The notes: generated by a model from the letters alone, not told the origin. 64,000 nucleotides of DNA from Pseudomonas nitroreducens (GCF_014204515.1 NZ_JACHLI010000025.1:49130-113129), one strand, 5' to 3'; counted from the stretch's first letter, positions 43,982 to 53,262 are shown. Numbers and translations are program-made.

Positions 43982-44605
43982 ATGCGGATCACCCTGATCG
44001 ATGGCCTGGGCTGGGACCTGGACGAACATGGCACCGGTGGCCTGATCAACCGGCGTGGCGACAAGGTGCACCTGCGCCAGGGCGACATGGACGGCGCCTG
44101 CGGGCCCTATTGCCTGGTGATGGCGATGCTCGCCCGCAACCAGCTGGGCCGGCGCCAGGCCAAGGGGGTGACGCCGGTGGACTCGCGCACCCGCTACGGG
44201 CGGCTGATGGAGGCGCTCAACGAGCACGAGACGCTGGTGCGTGTCGGCACCACCGGCGATGACCTGCTGGAGCTGCTCAAGGTCATCAGCGACAAGGAGT
44301 ACCGCGTCGAGCGCGACAACGGCACGCGGATGATCGAGCTGACCCGCCGCCACCTGGAGGAGGACATCCCGGTGGTGCTGGGTTTCCACGGCCGCAAGGG
44401 CAGCGACATCCGCCACTGGTGCCTGGCGGTGGGGATGAGCGACGACGCCTTCTTCCTCCTCGCCCCGGCGCACGACCTGCAGCGCGGGCTGGCCTGGAAC
44501 GCGGTGCTGACCACCCAGGCCAACGGTTCGCGCTTCGGCTATCGCTACCTCAACGCGAAGGGGACCTGGGCGGTGACGCTCAAGGAGATGGTGGCGCTGC
44601 TGTGA
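43982..44605 (+). CDS. C39-like papain-fold protein, uncharacterised
   Basis: A 207-residue protein with the layout of a C39-type cysteine peptidase: Gln33 and Cys40 in RQGDMDGACGPYCLVMAML, His146 in DIRHWCLAVGMSDDAF, and Asp155/156 after it. No signal peptide, membrane part or ABC exporter is attached, so it would act in the cytoplasm. GAGGAAG five bases before supports the ATG. It stands between the pseudouridine synthase (divergent) and a convergent periplasmic protein. Function is inferred from motifs only. Confidence 0.65.
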   Translation: MRITLIDGLGWDLDEHGTGGLINRRGDKVHLRQGDMDGACGPYCLVMAMLARNQLGRRQAKGVTPVDSRTRYGRLMEALNEHETLVRVGTTGDDLLELLKVISDKEYRVERDNGTRMIELTRRHLEEDIPVVLGFHGRKGSDIRHWCLAVGMSDDAFFLLAPAHDLQRGLAWNAVLTTQANGSRFGYRYLNAKGTWAVTLKEMVALL

Positions 44606-44606
44606 G

Positions 44607-45215
44607 TCAGCGGGTGAAGCGGAACAGGTTGTAGCCGCCCAGCTGCTCGGGCACCAGCAGGACGAAACCATCGTGGGAGTCACGCACCACGCCGACCACG
44701 TCGGACTCGCGCGCGGCCGCCTGCTCCAGGCCGCTGTAGCCCACCTGCGGATCGTCGTTCACCGAGGCACCGCCGACGAATACCAGCTGCTTGTCGTCCA
44801 GGCGCTGCAGGTAGCCGCTGATGCGCTGCGAGCCGCTGGTCTTCTCCAGGAACAGGCCCTTGGGCGTCTGCCGCACCGAGCACTTGAAGTTCGGGTAGCC
44901 GTACAGCGCCTGGGTCTCGATCTGTACCGAGCGGCACTTCCAGTTGCCGGTCAGGGCGGCATCGGCCAGCGGCTGCGGGTCTTCCAGGACGATGCGGTAG
45001 AGGTTCAGCGCCTCGTTGCGGGCCGTTTCGTCCGAGCTCTGCTGGAGCTGGTCGAGCAGTTGCCTGACGTCGCTGTCCAGCCGGTCCAGGCGCTGCTGGT
45101 CGGCGGCGTTGACCACGGCGGGCCAGACGGTGGCTGGCTCTTCGGCGAAGGCCAGCGGCGAGAGCAGCAGGCCGGCGGCGAGGAGGGCGGTGGCGAGGGA
45201 GCAGCGTTTCGACAT
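44607..45215 (-). CDS. Periplasmic DUF4893-type protein
   Basis: A 202-residue protein with a signal peptide (ending AFA at about residue 24), a helical region with DRLDSDVRQLLDQLQQ, and a beta domain with LTGNWKCRSVQIE, FKCSVRQTPKGLFLEKTSGS and SGYLQRLDDKQLVFVGGASV. These match what I recall of DUF4893. An in-frame ATG three codons earlier is possible. Exported, function unknown. Confidence 0.72.
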   Translation of the reverse strand: MSKRCSLATALLAAGLLLSPLAFAEEPATVWPAVVNAADQQRLDRLDSDVRQLLDQLQQSSDETARNEALNLYRIVLEDPQPLADAALTGNWKCRSVQIETQALYGYPNFKCSVRQTPKGLFLEKTSGSQRISGYLQRLDDKQLVFVGGASVNDDPQVGYSGLEQAAARESDVVGVVRDSHDGFVLLVPEQLGGYNLFRFTR

Positions 45216-45271
45216 TGTCAGCATTCCATTGCAGGGTGGATGCCCGCGGCGCGAGCCTCGGGCGAAGAGGG

Positions 45272-46381
45272 TCAGGACAGCGGTGGCGCGGGCGGTTCGA
45301 CGGGGGGCGTAACGGGCGCCTCGCGTTCATGCACCCAGGACATGAACAGCTCGTAGCCCAGGGCCAGCACCACCGGGCCGACGAACAGGCCGATGATGCC
45401 GTTGCTGAGCATGCCGCCCAGGGCGCCGATCAGGATCACCGCCATCGGCACCTTGCTGCCGCGGCCGAACAGCAATGGCTTGAGCACGTTGTCGGAGAGG
45501 CCGCCGACCACGGTCCAGACGGTGAACAGGATGGTCACCAGCAGCGAGTCGCTGGTCATGAACACATAGATGATCGCCGGCAGGGTGATCAGCACCACCG
45601 GCAACTGGGTGATGCCCAGCAGCAGGACGCCCAGGGCCAGCAGGCCGGCGCCGGGAATGCCCATGACGATGAAGCCCAGGCCGAGGATCAGGGTCTGGAT
45701 GAAAGCCACGCCGACCACGCCCTGGGCCACTGCGCGGATGGTCCCGGTGCACAGTTCGGCCAGGCTCGGGCCGCGGTCCGGCCCGGAAATACGGATGGCG
45801 ATGTCGCAGGCGGTGCGGCTGCCCAGCTTGCCGTAGGCCATGATCACCCCGGCGATGATGAACGCGGCGAGGAACTGCATCAGCCCCATGCCCACGCCCG
45901 CCGCCTGCCCGGCGACCTTCTTCGCCACGCCCTGCAGGTGCGGGGCCATCTGGTGCGCCACGCCCATGAAGTCGGTCGCCACGCGGGTCCAGAAGGGATA
46001 GACGTACTGCCCGATCACCGGCCAGTTCTGCACCGATTCGGGCGGCAGCGGGATCTGCAGGGTGCGGTTCTGGATGGCGTGCACCAGATCGCGCACGGAA
46101 TCGGCCATGGACAGGCCGATCACCACCACCGGCACCAGCAGGATCACCAGGCCCAGCACCACGATCAGCGTCGCCGCGCTGTTGGGCCGCTCGCCCAGCC
46201 AGCCGCTGAACAGCTGGTGCAGCGGGTAGAGGGTGATGGCGAGGATCACCGACCACAGCATCAGGTCGAGGAAAGGATGGAAGATGCGGAAGCAGAAGAG
46301 AGCCAGCAGAAGAATCAGGCCGGCGCGGATCAGTACGTCGAGCAGGTTGCGCGACAGCAGCTTTTCCGGAGAGGGCAGCAT
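45272..46381 (-). CDS. AI-2E family permease
   Basis: A 369-residue membrane protein of the UPF0118/AI-2E exporter family with eight or so helices: LRAG-type N-terminal pair, a periplasmic amphipathic region (about 100-190), and the C-terminal core with GIPGAGLLALGVLLLGITQL and VPMAVILIGALGGMLSNGII. Members export autoinducer-2, act as Na+/H+ antiporters, or are uncharacterised. Single gene; substrate unknown. Confidence 0.88.
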   Translation of the reverse strand: MLPSPEKLLSRNLLDVLIRAGLILLLALFCFRIFHPFLDLMLWSVILAITLYPLHQLFSGWLGERPNSAATLIVVLGLVILLVPVVVIGLSMADSVRDLVHAIQNRTLQIPLPPESVQNWPVIGQYVYPFWTRVATDFMGVAHQMAPHLQGVAKKVAGQAAGVGMGLMQFLAAFIIAGVIMAYGKLGSRTACDIAIRISGPDRGPSLAELCTGTIRAVAQGVVGVAFIQTLILGLGFIVMGIPGAGLLALGVLLLGITQLPVVLITLPAIIYVFMTSDSLLVTILFTVWTVVGGLSDNVLKPLLFGRGSKVPMAVILIGALGGMLSNGIIGLFVGPVVLALGYELFMSWVHEREAPVTPPVEPPAPPLS

Positions 46382-46553
46382 GGGGTTGCTCCTTGCGAGG
46401 GGCCTCGGTTTGGCCCAGTCCTAACTATCGGCGGACTCTGCCCGAGTGCAAGGTGCACAGCAATAAAGGATGTTCGGAATTGCGGAGGGGTAGCGCGAAG
46501 TGCGGGTGCGAGGCGGGCAGCCTGCCGGGGTGCGGCAGGCTTGCCAGCAGGTA

Positions 46554-46745
46554 TTACTTCTTGCCGAGGCTGATGTGGCGGCTCGGTGCGCCGTAGTTCT
46601 GACCGGTCACGCCCTTGGCGATCTGCTGGATCTCACCGCCGGAGTTCAGGAAGGCGGCGATCTGGGCTTCCAGCGCTTCGCTGGTAGCGGTCGCGGCGGG
46701 GGCCTTGGGGGCGGCTTTCTGGCGGGTGGAGGGCTTGGTAGTCAT
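46554..46745 (-). CDS. Small SutA-like protein
   Basis: A 63-residue protein: a basic, Ala-rich N-terminus (TTKPSTRQKAAPKAPAA) and a helix plus tail, ALEAQIAAFLNSGGEIQQIA. The segment AFLNSGGEIQQI resembles the EFLARGGKVQEI segment of the Pseudomonas RNA-polymerase-binding protein SutA as I recall it, without the acidic N-terminal region. AGG is nine bases before this ATG; one codon group earlier (46754) is an alternative start. Likely real; function unknown. Confidence 0.6.
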   Translation of the reverse strand: MTTKPSTRQKAAPKAPAATATSEALEAQIAAFLNSGGEIQQIAKGVTGQNYGAPSRHISLGKK

Positions 46746-46911
46746 ATCTGCCATACCTGTCTGCGCAAATTGGCCGCCCATTGTACATCAAACGAGCAGC
46801 TTTCGGGGCGGTTATGGAACGAACGGTCCCATTGCGCTGCCTGAATCGTCCTTCGCGTGGTGCGCCGCGGCGGTGCTACCCTCTGCCCATCCCGGCCGTT
46901 CCGAGCCCACC

Positions 46912-48681
46912 ATGTCCCTGTTGTCGTCCCGTCAGCGCAATGCCCTGCGTCTGGCCCGCTCGTTCCTCGCTCCGTACCGCTGGCGCGCCCTGGGCGCCCT
47001 GCTGGCTCTGCTGTTCACCGCTGCCATTACCCTGTCCCTGGGCCAGGGCATCCGCCTGCTGGTGGACCAGGGTTTCATCACCCAGTCCGAGCAGTTGCTC
47101 GGCCGCGCCATCGGCATCTTCTTCCTGCTGGTGCTGTGCCTGGCGGTGGGAACCTTCGTGCGCTTCTATCTGGTGTCGTGGATCGGCGAGCGCTTCGTCG
47201 CCGACATCCGCCAGCGCGTGTTCGACCACCTGATCCAGCTGCACCCCGGCTTCTACGAGAACAACCGCGCTTCGGAAATCCAGTCGCGGCTGACTGCCGA
47301 CACCACGCTGTTGCAGTCGGTGATCGGCTCCTCGCTGTCGATGGCGCTGCGCAACGTGCTGATGCTGCTGGGCGGGGTGATCCTGATGTTCTTCACCAAC
47401 GCCAAGCTGACCAGCATCGTGGTCGCCGCGCTGCCGCTGGTGATCGCGCCGATCCTGCTGTTCGGCCGCCGCGTGCGCAGCCTGTCGCGGCTCAGCCAGG
47501 ACCGCGTGGCGGACGTCGGCAGCTACGTCGGCGAGTCCCTCGGCCAGATCAAGACGGTGCAGGCCTACAACCACCAGGCGCAGGACCGTGCGCGCTTCGG
47601 TCGCACCGTGGAGGACGCCTTCGACACCGCGCGCAAACGCATCATGCAGCGCTCCTGGCTGGTCAGCGTGGTGATCCTGCTGGTGCTCGGCGCGGTGGGC
47701 GTGATGCTCTGGGTCGGCGGCATGGACGTCATCGCCGGGCGCATCAGCCCCGGCGATCTGGCGGCCTTCGTGTTCTACAGCCTGATCGTCGGCATGGCCT
47801 TCGGCACGCTCAGCGAGGTGATCGGCGAGCTGCAGCGCGCGGCCGGCGCCGCCGAGCGCATCGCCGAGCTGCTGCGGGCGCGCAGTGAAATCCATGCCCC
47901 GGCCAGCGACCTGCTGCACCTGCCCGAACGCATCGTCGGCAGCATCGAATTGCAGGCCGTGCGCTTCGCCTATCCTTCGCGTCCGGAGCAGTGGGCCATC
48001 GACGGCATCGACCTGCGCGTGGCGCCGGGCGAGACCCTGGCGCTGGTCGGCCCGTCCGGCGCCGGCAAGTCCACCCTGTTCGACCTGCTGCTGCGCTTCT
48101 ACGACCCGCAGCAGGGGCGCATCCTGATCGACGGCCAACCCATCGCCCAGCTCGACCCGGCCGACCTGCGCCGCAGCTTCGCGCTGGTGTCGCAGAACCC
48201 GGCGCTGTTCTTCGGCACCGTGGAGGAGAACATCCGCTACGGCCGCCCCGGCGCCAGCGACGCCGAGGTGGAAGCCGCCGCCCGCGCCGCCCATGCCCAC
48301 GAATTCATCCTGCGCCTGCCCCAGGGCTACCAGACGCATCTGGGCGAGAGCGGCCTGGGCTTGTCCGGCGGCCAGCGCCAGCGCCTGGCGATCGCCCGCG
48401 CGCTGCTGGTGGATGCGCCTATCCTGTTGCTCGACGAAGCCACCAGCGCGCTGGATGCGGAGAGTGAACACCTGATCCAGCAGGCGTTGCCGGGGCTGAT
48501 GCGCGATCGCACCACCCTGGTGATCGCCCACCGCCTGGCCACCGTACTCAACGCCGACCGCATCGCGGTGATCGAGCACGGCCGGCTGGTCGCCCTGGGG
48601 CGGCATGCCGAGCTGGTGGTCAGCAGTCCCCTGTATGCCCGTCTGGCCGAGTTGCAGTTCGGCCAGAAGGAAAACCTGTAG
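46912..48681 (+). CDS. MsbA-type ABC exporter
   Basis: A 589-residue half-transporter. Six membrane helices in residues 1-320, then an ATPase domain with Walker A GPSGAGKST, signature LSGGQRQRLAIARAL, Walker B ILLLDEATSALD and the H-loop VIAHRLAT. It forms homodimers that move lipids or drugs outward. It resembles the MsbA-related group rather than MsbA itself. Its stop codon TAG is the TAG of the REP unit that begins at 48678. Confidence 0.88.
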   Translation: MSLLSSRQRNALRLARSFLAPYRWRALGALLALLFTAAITLSLGQGIRLLVDQGFITQSEQLLGRAIGIFFLLVLCLAVGTFVRFYLVSWIGERFVADIRQRVFDHLIQLHPGFYENNRASEIQSRLTADTTLLQSVIGSSLSMALRNVLMLLGGVILMFFTNAKLTSIVVAALPLVIAPILLFGRRVRSLSRLSQDRVADVGSYVGESLGQIKTVQAYNHQAQDRARFGRTVEDAFDTARKRIMQRSWLVSVVILLVLGAVGVMLWVGGMDVIAGRISPGDLAAFVFYSLIVGMAFGTLSEVIGELQRAAGAAERIAELLRARSEIHAPASDLLHLPERIVGSIELQAVRFAYPSRPEQWAIDGIDLRVAPGETLALVGPSGAGKSTLFDLLLRFYDPQQGRILIDGQPIAQLDPADLRRSFALVSQNPALFFGTVEENIRYGRPGASDAEVEAAARAAHAHEFILRLPQGYQTHLGESGLGLSGGQRQRLAIARALLVDAPILLLDEATSALDAESEHLIQQALPGLMRDRTTLVIAHRLATVLNADRIAVIEHGRLVALGRHAELVVSSPLYARLAELQFGQKENL

Positions 48682-48750
48682 GAGCGGACTCTGTCCGCGA
48701 TGGCCTCCGGTGCGTTGCGACCACATCGCGGACGGAGTCCGCTCCTACGT
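48678..48750. repeat. Paired REP-like element overlapping a stop codon
   Basis: GTAGGAGCGGACTCTGTCCG at the left, facing CGGACGGAGTCCGCTCCTAC at the right. The leftmost GTAG supplies the stop of the ABC exporter. Confidence 0.85.
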
Positions 48751-48770
48751 AAAGTTCTTCGCGGGGACTG

Positions 48771-48792
48771 CCCTCTCCCTGAAGGGAGAGGG
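48771..48792. repeat. CCCTCTCCCT palindrome
   Basis: CCCTCTCCCT-GA-AGGGAGAGGG, a perfect ten-pair hairpin. The same arms occur twice more at 60457 and 60528. Confidence 0.8.
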
Positions 48793-48994
48793 CTAGGGAG
48801 AGGGGAAATCCGAGGCACGAACAAACAGAAGAAGACAGTTGCTCCTACGGACGCATTTCAATTCGGTGCTGTTCTTGTAGAAGCGGGCCAGGCCCGCGCT
48901 GCGCGTCGATGACGCGCCCCCGATCCGGCAACCGGCGGCAGCCAGATCGCGCCAATGGGCGTAGAATGCCCGCCCCGTTCACGAGGTAAGCGTC

Positions 48995-49831
48995 ATGGCA
49001 GTCATAGGTCGGTTCAATTCGTTGCAGGTGGCCAAGCACACCGATTTCGGTCTCTACCTGGATGGCGAGAGCCATGGCGAAATCCTCCTGCCCAAGCGCT
49101 ACGTGCCGAAGAACGAACCCACCGAGGTCGGCGACTGGCTCAACGTGTTCATCTACCTGGACAGCGAAGACCGCCTGATCGCCACCACCCAGAAGCCCAA
49201 GGTGCAGGTCGGCGGCTTCGCCAGCCTGAAGGTGGTGGAGGTCAACCGCGTCGGCCTGTTCCTCGACTGGGGCCTGCCCAAGGACCTGCTCCTGCCGCAT
49301 TCTGAGGAGAAGCGCCCGCTGCAGGTCGGCGACTACTGCGTGGTCTACGTCTACCTCGACGAGCGCACCCGCCGCATCACCGCCACCGCGCGCCTGGATC
49401 GCTACCTGGACAACGTCCCGGCCAACTACAAGGTCGGCCAGCAGGTGGACCTGCTCGTGGTCGAGCGCACCGACCTGGGCTACAAGGCCATCATCGACGG
49501 CAAGCACTGGGGCCTGATCCACAAGAACGAAGTCTTCAAGTTCATGCGCAACGGCCTGCGCGAGACCGGCTACATCAAGGAAATGCGCGCCGACGGCAAG
49601 ATCAGCCTGAGCCTGCAACCGGCGGGCGCCGGTCTTTCCGACGCGCTCAGCGAGCAGATCCTCACCGCCCTGCGCGAGGCCGGCGGCACCCTGGCGCTCA
49701 GCGACAAGAGCCCGCCGGAGCTGATCGCGCAGCAGTTCGGGGTCAGCAAGGGCAACTTCAAGAAGGCCATCGGCGGCCTGTTCAAGCAGGGCCTGATCGT
49801 CATCCACGACGAACGCATCGAACTGGCCTGA
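48995..49831 (+). CDS. cvfB: S1-domain RNA-binding protein CvfB
   Basis: A 278-residue protein of the CvfB/YitL family. Three S1-like OB domains (about 5-65, 70-135, 145-210) and a C-terminal winged-helix (LIAQQFGVSKGNFKKAIGGL). It binds RNA; in Staphylococcus it affects virulence gene expression. ATG at 48995 behind GAGGTAAGC. Single gene. Confidence 0.9.
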   Translation: MAVIGRFNSLQVAKHTDFGLYLDGESHGEILLPKRYVPKNEPTEVGDWLNVFIYLDSEDRLIATTQKPKVQVGGFASLKVVEVNRVGLFLDWGLPKDLLLPHSEEKRPLQVGDYCVVYVYLDERTRRITATARLDRYLDNVPANYKVGQQVDLLVVERTDLGYKAIIDGKHWGLIHKNEVFKFMRNGLRETGYIKEMRADGKISLSLQPAGAGLSDALSEQILTALREAGGTLALSDKSPPELIAQQFGVSKGNFKKAIGGLFKQGLIVIHDERIELA

Positions 49832-49836
49832 GCGTT

Positions 49837-49860
49837 GCGCGGCTGACGGCTCAGCCGCGC
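49837..49860. terminator. Bidirectional hairpin between convergent genes
   Basis: GCGCGGCTGA-CGGC-TCAGCCGCGC, a perfect ten-pair stem, five bases after cvfB. It contains the stop codon of the minus-strand gene that follows. No T-run on either side. Confidence 0.55.
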
Positions 49861-50264
49861 CCGCGAACGATGGACTCGGCCACCGCGCAACGCGGCTGCG
49901 CCGGGGCCAGCGAGCCCATGCGCTGCAGATCGATGGGCGTGCCCGGCGCGGCCTTCAACTGACGGCGCAGATCGTCGAACACCCGGTCATGTTCCTGGCG
50001 AAAGCGCAGTACCGGCCCGGAACAGACCCGCAGGCCATGGCGGCGCAGCACACGGGTGGCGCTGCCGGCGAAGTTGAAGGCAATGTCGCCGGGCAGCTCG
50101 AAACCGTCCCTGAACGGCAGGCCGTCGATCTCGCCCTCCAACTCGAACTTCACCACGGCATCCCGGCTGGCGGCGTTCTCCACCGCATAGCTGAGGCGGA
50201 TGCGGTACTGCTGGCGGTCGAGCCCGGCGGTGGAATGGATGGTGACCCCGGTGGACGTGGTCAT
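49851..50264 (-). CDS. Conserved-looking protein of unknown function
   Basis: A 137-residue soluble protein with an N-terminal beta-rich part (QYRIRLSYAVENAASRDAVV, FELEGEIDGLPFRDGFELP) and a helical C-terminal part ending QRMGSLAPAQPRCAVAESIV. No signal peptide. GAGGAGGAAAGC before the ATG at 50264 is a strong ribosome site and sets the start. It lies downstream of the arcD-like gene but beyond that gene's terminator. Not recognised. Confidence 0.65.
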   Translation of the reverse strand: MTTSTGVTIHSTAGLDRQQYRIRLSYAVENAASRDAVVKFELEGEIDGLPFRDGFELPGDIAFNFAGSATRVLRRHGLRVCSGPVLRFRQEHDRVFDDLRRQLKAAPGTPIDLQRMGSLAPAQPRCAVAESIVRGRG

Positions 50265-50282
50265 GCTTTCCTCCTCAAGCAC

Positions 50283-50308
50283 AAAAGCCCGCGGCCGCAG
50301 CCGCGGGC
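50283..50308 (-). terminator. Intrinsic terminator of the arcD-like gene
   Basis: Read on the minus strand: GCCCGCGGC-TGCG-GCCGCGGGC followed by TTTTGT, 15 bases after the permease stop. Confidence 0.8.
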
Positions 50309-50322
50309 ATCGGGAACTGGCC

Positions 50323-51753
50323 TCAGAGGCTCAGCTGGCCCGCGTAAAGACCGTAGCCGGCAGCCAGGGTCGCGGCCAGCAGCACGGCGAAGATCAGCCA
50401 TTCCGCCTTGCTGAACACGCGCTCGCCGCGTTCGCGCTTGGCCATCACGAAGAGCACCGCGCCCGGGGTGTAGAGCAGCGCCGAGAGCAGCAGGTGGTCC
50501 ATGCCACCGGCGTACACCAGCCACAGGCTGTAGATGAGCGCGATGGCGCCGATCACCAGGTCCTTGCGGCGCTCGCGCAGCAGGCCCTCGTAGCTTTCCC
50601 CGCGCAGGCACAGCAGCACGGCGTAGCCGGCGGAGAACAGGTAGGGCAGCAGTGCCATGGACGCAGCCAGGTACACCAGGCTGGTGTAGGTGCTGGCGGC
50701 GAACAGGGTGACCACCAGGAACACCTGCACCGTGGCGTTGCTCATCCACAGCGCGTTCACCGGCACGTCCTTGTCGTTCTCGCGGGCAAGGAACCTGGGC
50801 ATGGTGTGGTCGTGGGCGGCGGCGAACATGATCTCCGCGCTCAGCAGGATCCACGCCAGCAGCGCACCGAACAGCGAGACCACCAGCCCGGCGATGATCA
50901 GCACCGCACCCCAGTGGCCGACCACGTGCTCCAGCACATAGGCCATGGACGGGTTGGGCAGGCCGGCCAGCTGCGCCTGGTTCATCAGGCCCATGGACAG
51001 CACGTTCACCAGCACCAGCAGCGCCATCACCGAGACGAAGCCGATCACCGTGGCGGTGCCGACGTCCGAGCGTTTCTTCGCGTGGCCCGAATACAGGTTG
51101 GCGCCTTCGATGCCGATGAACACCCACACGGTGATCAGCATCATGTTGCGCACCTGGCTCATCACGCTGTCGAAATCGACATGGCCGTGGCCCCAGAAGT
51201 CGGCGGTGAACAGGTCCATGTCGAACGCCACCAGGCCGATCAGGATGAACAGCACGATGGGTACGACCTTGGCGACCGTGGTGACCTGGTTGATGAAGGC
51301 TGCCTGCTTGATCCCGCGCAGGATCAGGAAGTGCAGGCCCCACAGCAGCAGGGACGAACAGGCGAAGGCGATCACCGTGTTGCCCTCGCCGAACACCGGG
51401 AAGAAGTAGCCCAGCGCGCTGAAGATCAGCACGAAGTAGCTGACGTTGCCGAGCATGGAGCTGATCCAGTAGCCCCAGGCCGAGTTGAAACCGATGTAGT
51501 CGCCGAAGCCGGCCTTGGCGTAGGCGTAGACGCCCGCGTCCAGTTCCGGCTTGCGCCTGGACAGGCTCTGGAAGACGAAGGCGAGCATCAGCATGCCGAC
51601 GCCGCTGATCGCCCAGCCGATCAGCACGGCGCCGGGGCTGGCGCTTTTCGCGACGTTCTGCGGCAGCGAGAAGATGCCGCCGCCGATCATGGAGCCGACC
51701 ACCAGGGCGGTAAGCGCGGCCAGACCGAGTTTCTGGTTGGGCGATGTGGACAT
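50323..51753 (-). CDS. arcD: ArcD-type basic amino acid antiporter
   Basis: A 476-residue APC-superfamily transporter with twelve or so helices. It has the start GLAALTALVVGSMIGGGIFS, then VYAYAKAGFGDYIGFNSAWG and VWVFIGIEGANLYSGHAKKR, close to the arginine/ornithine antiporter ArcD as I remember it. AGGAGG eight bases upstream sets the start at 51753. No arcABC genes are adjacent, so the exchanged amino acids could be others, such as lysine/cadaverine or agmatine/putrescine. Confidence 0.85.
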   Translation of the reverse strand: MSTSPNQKLGLAALTALVVGSMIGGGIFSLPQNVAKSASPGAVLIGWAISGVGMLMLAFVFQSLSRRKPELDAGVYAYAKAGFGDYIGFNSAWGYWISSMLGNVSYFVLIFSALGYFFPVFGEGNTVIAFACSSLLLWGLHFLILRGIKQAAFINQVTTVAKVVPIVLFILIGLVAFDMDLFTADFWGHGHVDFDSVMSQVRNMMLITVWVFIGIEGANLYSGHAKKRSDVGTATVIGFVSVMALLVLVNVLSMGLMNQAQLAGLPNPSMAYVLEHVVGHWGAVLIIAGLVVSLFGALLAWILLSAEIMFAAAHDHTMPRFLARENDKDVPVNALWMSNATVQVFLVVTLFAASTYTSLVYLAASMALLPYLFSAGYAVLLCLRGESYEGLLRERRKDLVIGAIALIYSLWLVYAGGMDHLLLSALLYTPGAVLFVMAKRERGERVFSKAEWLIFAVLLAATLAAGYGLYAGQLSL

Positions 51754-51964
51754 TTCCCAGCCTCCTGATAAATGGGACTCGAATAGTGTCGAGTTCGACA
51801 GGAGGTACCCGGCTGACATGAATCAATAGCAGGCTAACGGTTCCTGAATGATTCCTGAACGGCCGCCCATTCGCTCCGCCAAGGGGCATTCGCCCGCCCC
51901 GCAGTGGCCAGACCGCTGGCCGCTGCGGGCGCGGAGGAGCAGTGCAGCAAGCCGCCGGTGCTCC

Positions 51965-52519
51965 TCACATCATGTGGCGGAAGCGATTCCAGGCCTGTTC
52001 CACCGACAGCCACCAGGCCGGCGTGGCGCTGCCGAAGCCGGCGACCTGCAGGCGCGGGTGCAGCCCGACGACCCGTTCCAGTGCCGCCTCCTGCTCGGGT
52101 TTCACGTCGACGAAGAATACGTGGCGACCTTCCTGCAGGTTGTCCTGGAAGCGCCGCACGTCCGCACTGGGGCGTTGCAGGCCGAAGAAACTGCTTTCCC
52201 ACAAACTGAACGCACCAAGCACCACGGCAAGGAAGATGATCGGTACCCAGCCCGCGGCCGTCTGGTTCCAGCCGCCGAAGTAGCCGCCGAGCAGCACCAG
52301 GACCGCCAGCACGGCGCCGATCAGCGCGCCGATCTTGCCCCAGTGCACCACGTCCTTCTTCATCATCGAGGGCACTTCGTGGAGGTGGTGCTCCTGCAGT
52401 TCCGCATCGCGCTCGCTGAGCACATGCATCTGCTCCAGGCCGATGCCGCGTTTGCTGAGCTCCTGCTCGACCTGTTCGAGGTCGTCCAGGTTGTCGCTGA
52501 GGTAGTAATGCCGGTTCAT
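51965..52519 (-). CDS. Two-helix membrane protein of unknown function
   Basis: A 184-residue protein: N-terminal soluble part (MNRHYYLSDNLDDLEQVEQE, HVLSERDAELQEHHLHEVPS), two membrane helices at about 60-105 (GALIGAVLAVLVLLGGYFGG, WVPIIFLAVVLGAFSLW), and a soluble C-terminus. It belongs to a Pseudomonas family sometimes labelled NAD/FAD-utilising without proof. AGGAG eight bases upstream supports the ATG. The C-terminal ferredoxin-like part with the N-terminal one suggests a regulatory fold, not an enzyme; this is inference. Confidence 0.75.
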   Translation of the reverse strand: MNRHYYLSDNLDDLEQVEQELSKRGIGLEQMHVLSERDAELQEHHLHEVPSMMKKDVVHWGKIGALIGAVLAVLVLLGGYFGGWNQTAAGWVPIIFLAVVLGAFSLWESSFFGLQRPSADVRRFQDNLQEGRHVFFVDVKPEQEAALERVVGLHPRLQVAGFGSATPAWWLSVEQAWNRFRHMM

Positions 52520-52767
52520 GACGAGTCTCCTGCCCCCAGGAATCCCCCATGAAGAAATCAGCAAGGATTGCCGAAATTAGTCCATAGATCGCAGTCATTC
52601 AGCACAAATGACCTGCAAGGCAGTTTAGCACCGGGCGCGCTCGGGCAGCGCTGGGGCGACAGGCTGCCCGCGTGAGGCCGGCGAGCCGGTGCGAGGCTTG
52701 ACCCGCCTCAGGGATTCGCCGGCCCATCCCCACCATAGTGGGCTTCCCTGGGGAGGAGAGCAGCGCG

Positions 52768-53202
52768 ATGGGCGGAGCATGGGTGATACACGTGACGGCG
52801 GCGGGACTCTGGCTGGGATGCGTGCTGGTGGAGATCGTTTTCGAGCGCCGCCTGGCGGCGCTGGAGCAGTGGTCATTGCTGGCCAGCCTGCATGATCGCG
52901 TGGATCGCTGGATCGAGTTGCCGGCACTGGCGGCGGTGGGGCTCACGGGGGCGTGGCTGCTGTACCCGCAGCTGATACGCGGCAGCCTGTCCGGGTGGCT
53001 TTGGGCGAAGCTGGTATTCGCCGCTCTCGCCATCCTGGCGAACCTGTACTGCGCCGCCCTGGTGTTCCGGCGCTGGCGCCTGGCCGAGAGCGGCGACATG
53101 CCCGGCTTGCGGCGCGTGGACCAGCTGCAGCACAAGGTCGGGGCTCTGGTGCTGCTGGGCCTGCTGGGTGCGCTGGGCTGTGCCCTGGCAATGGCCGGCT
53201 GA
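52768..53202 (+). CDS. Four-helix membrane protein (CopD-like)
   Basis: A 144-residue integral membrane protein with four helices, starting GGAWVIHVTAAGLWLGCVLV. His residues in helix 1 and near the end (LQHKVGALVLLG) and the overall form resemble the CopD/DUF2269 group of haem- or copper-linked membrane proteins. GGGGAGGAG before the ATG at 52768 sets the start. It is 60 bases ahead of def on the same strand. Confidence 0.65.
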   Translation: MGGAWVIHVTAAGLWLGCVLVEIVFERRLAALEQWSLLASLHDRVDRWIELPALAAVGLTGAWLLYPQLIRGSLSGWLWAKLVFAALAILANLYCAALVFRRWRLAESGDMPGLRRVDQLQHKVGALVLLGLLGALGCALAMAG

Positions 53203-53262
53203 GGCTTGCGTAGCGGCCGCGGCTGGCAGAGGATGCGGCTCTTCACGAGGCAGGAGATCGTA

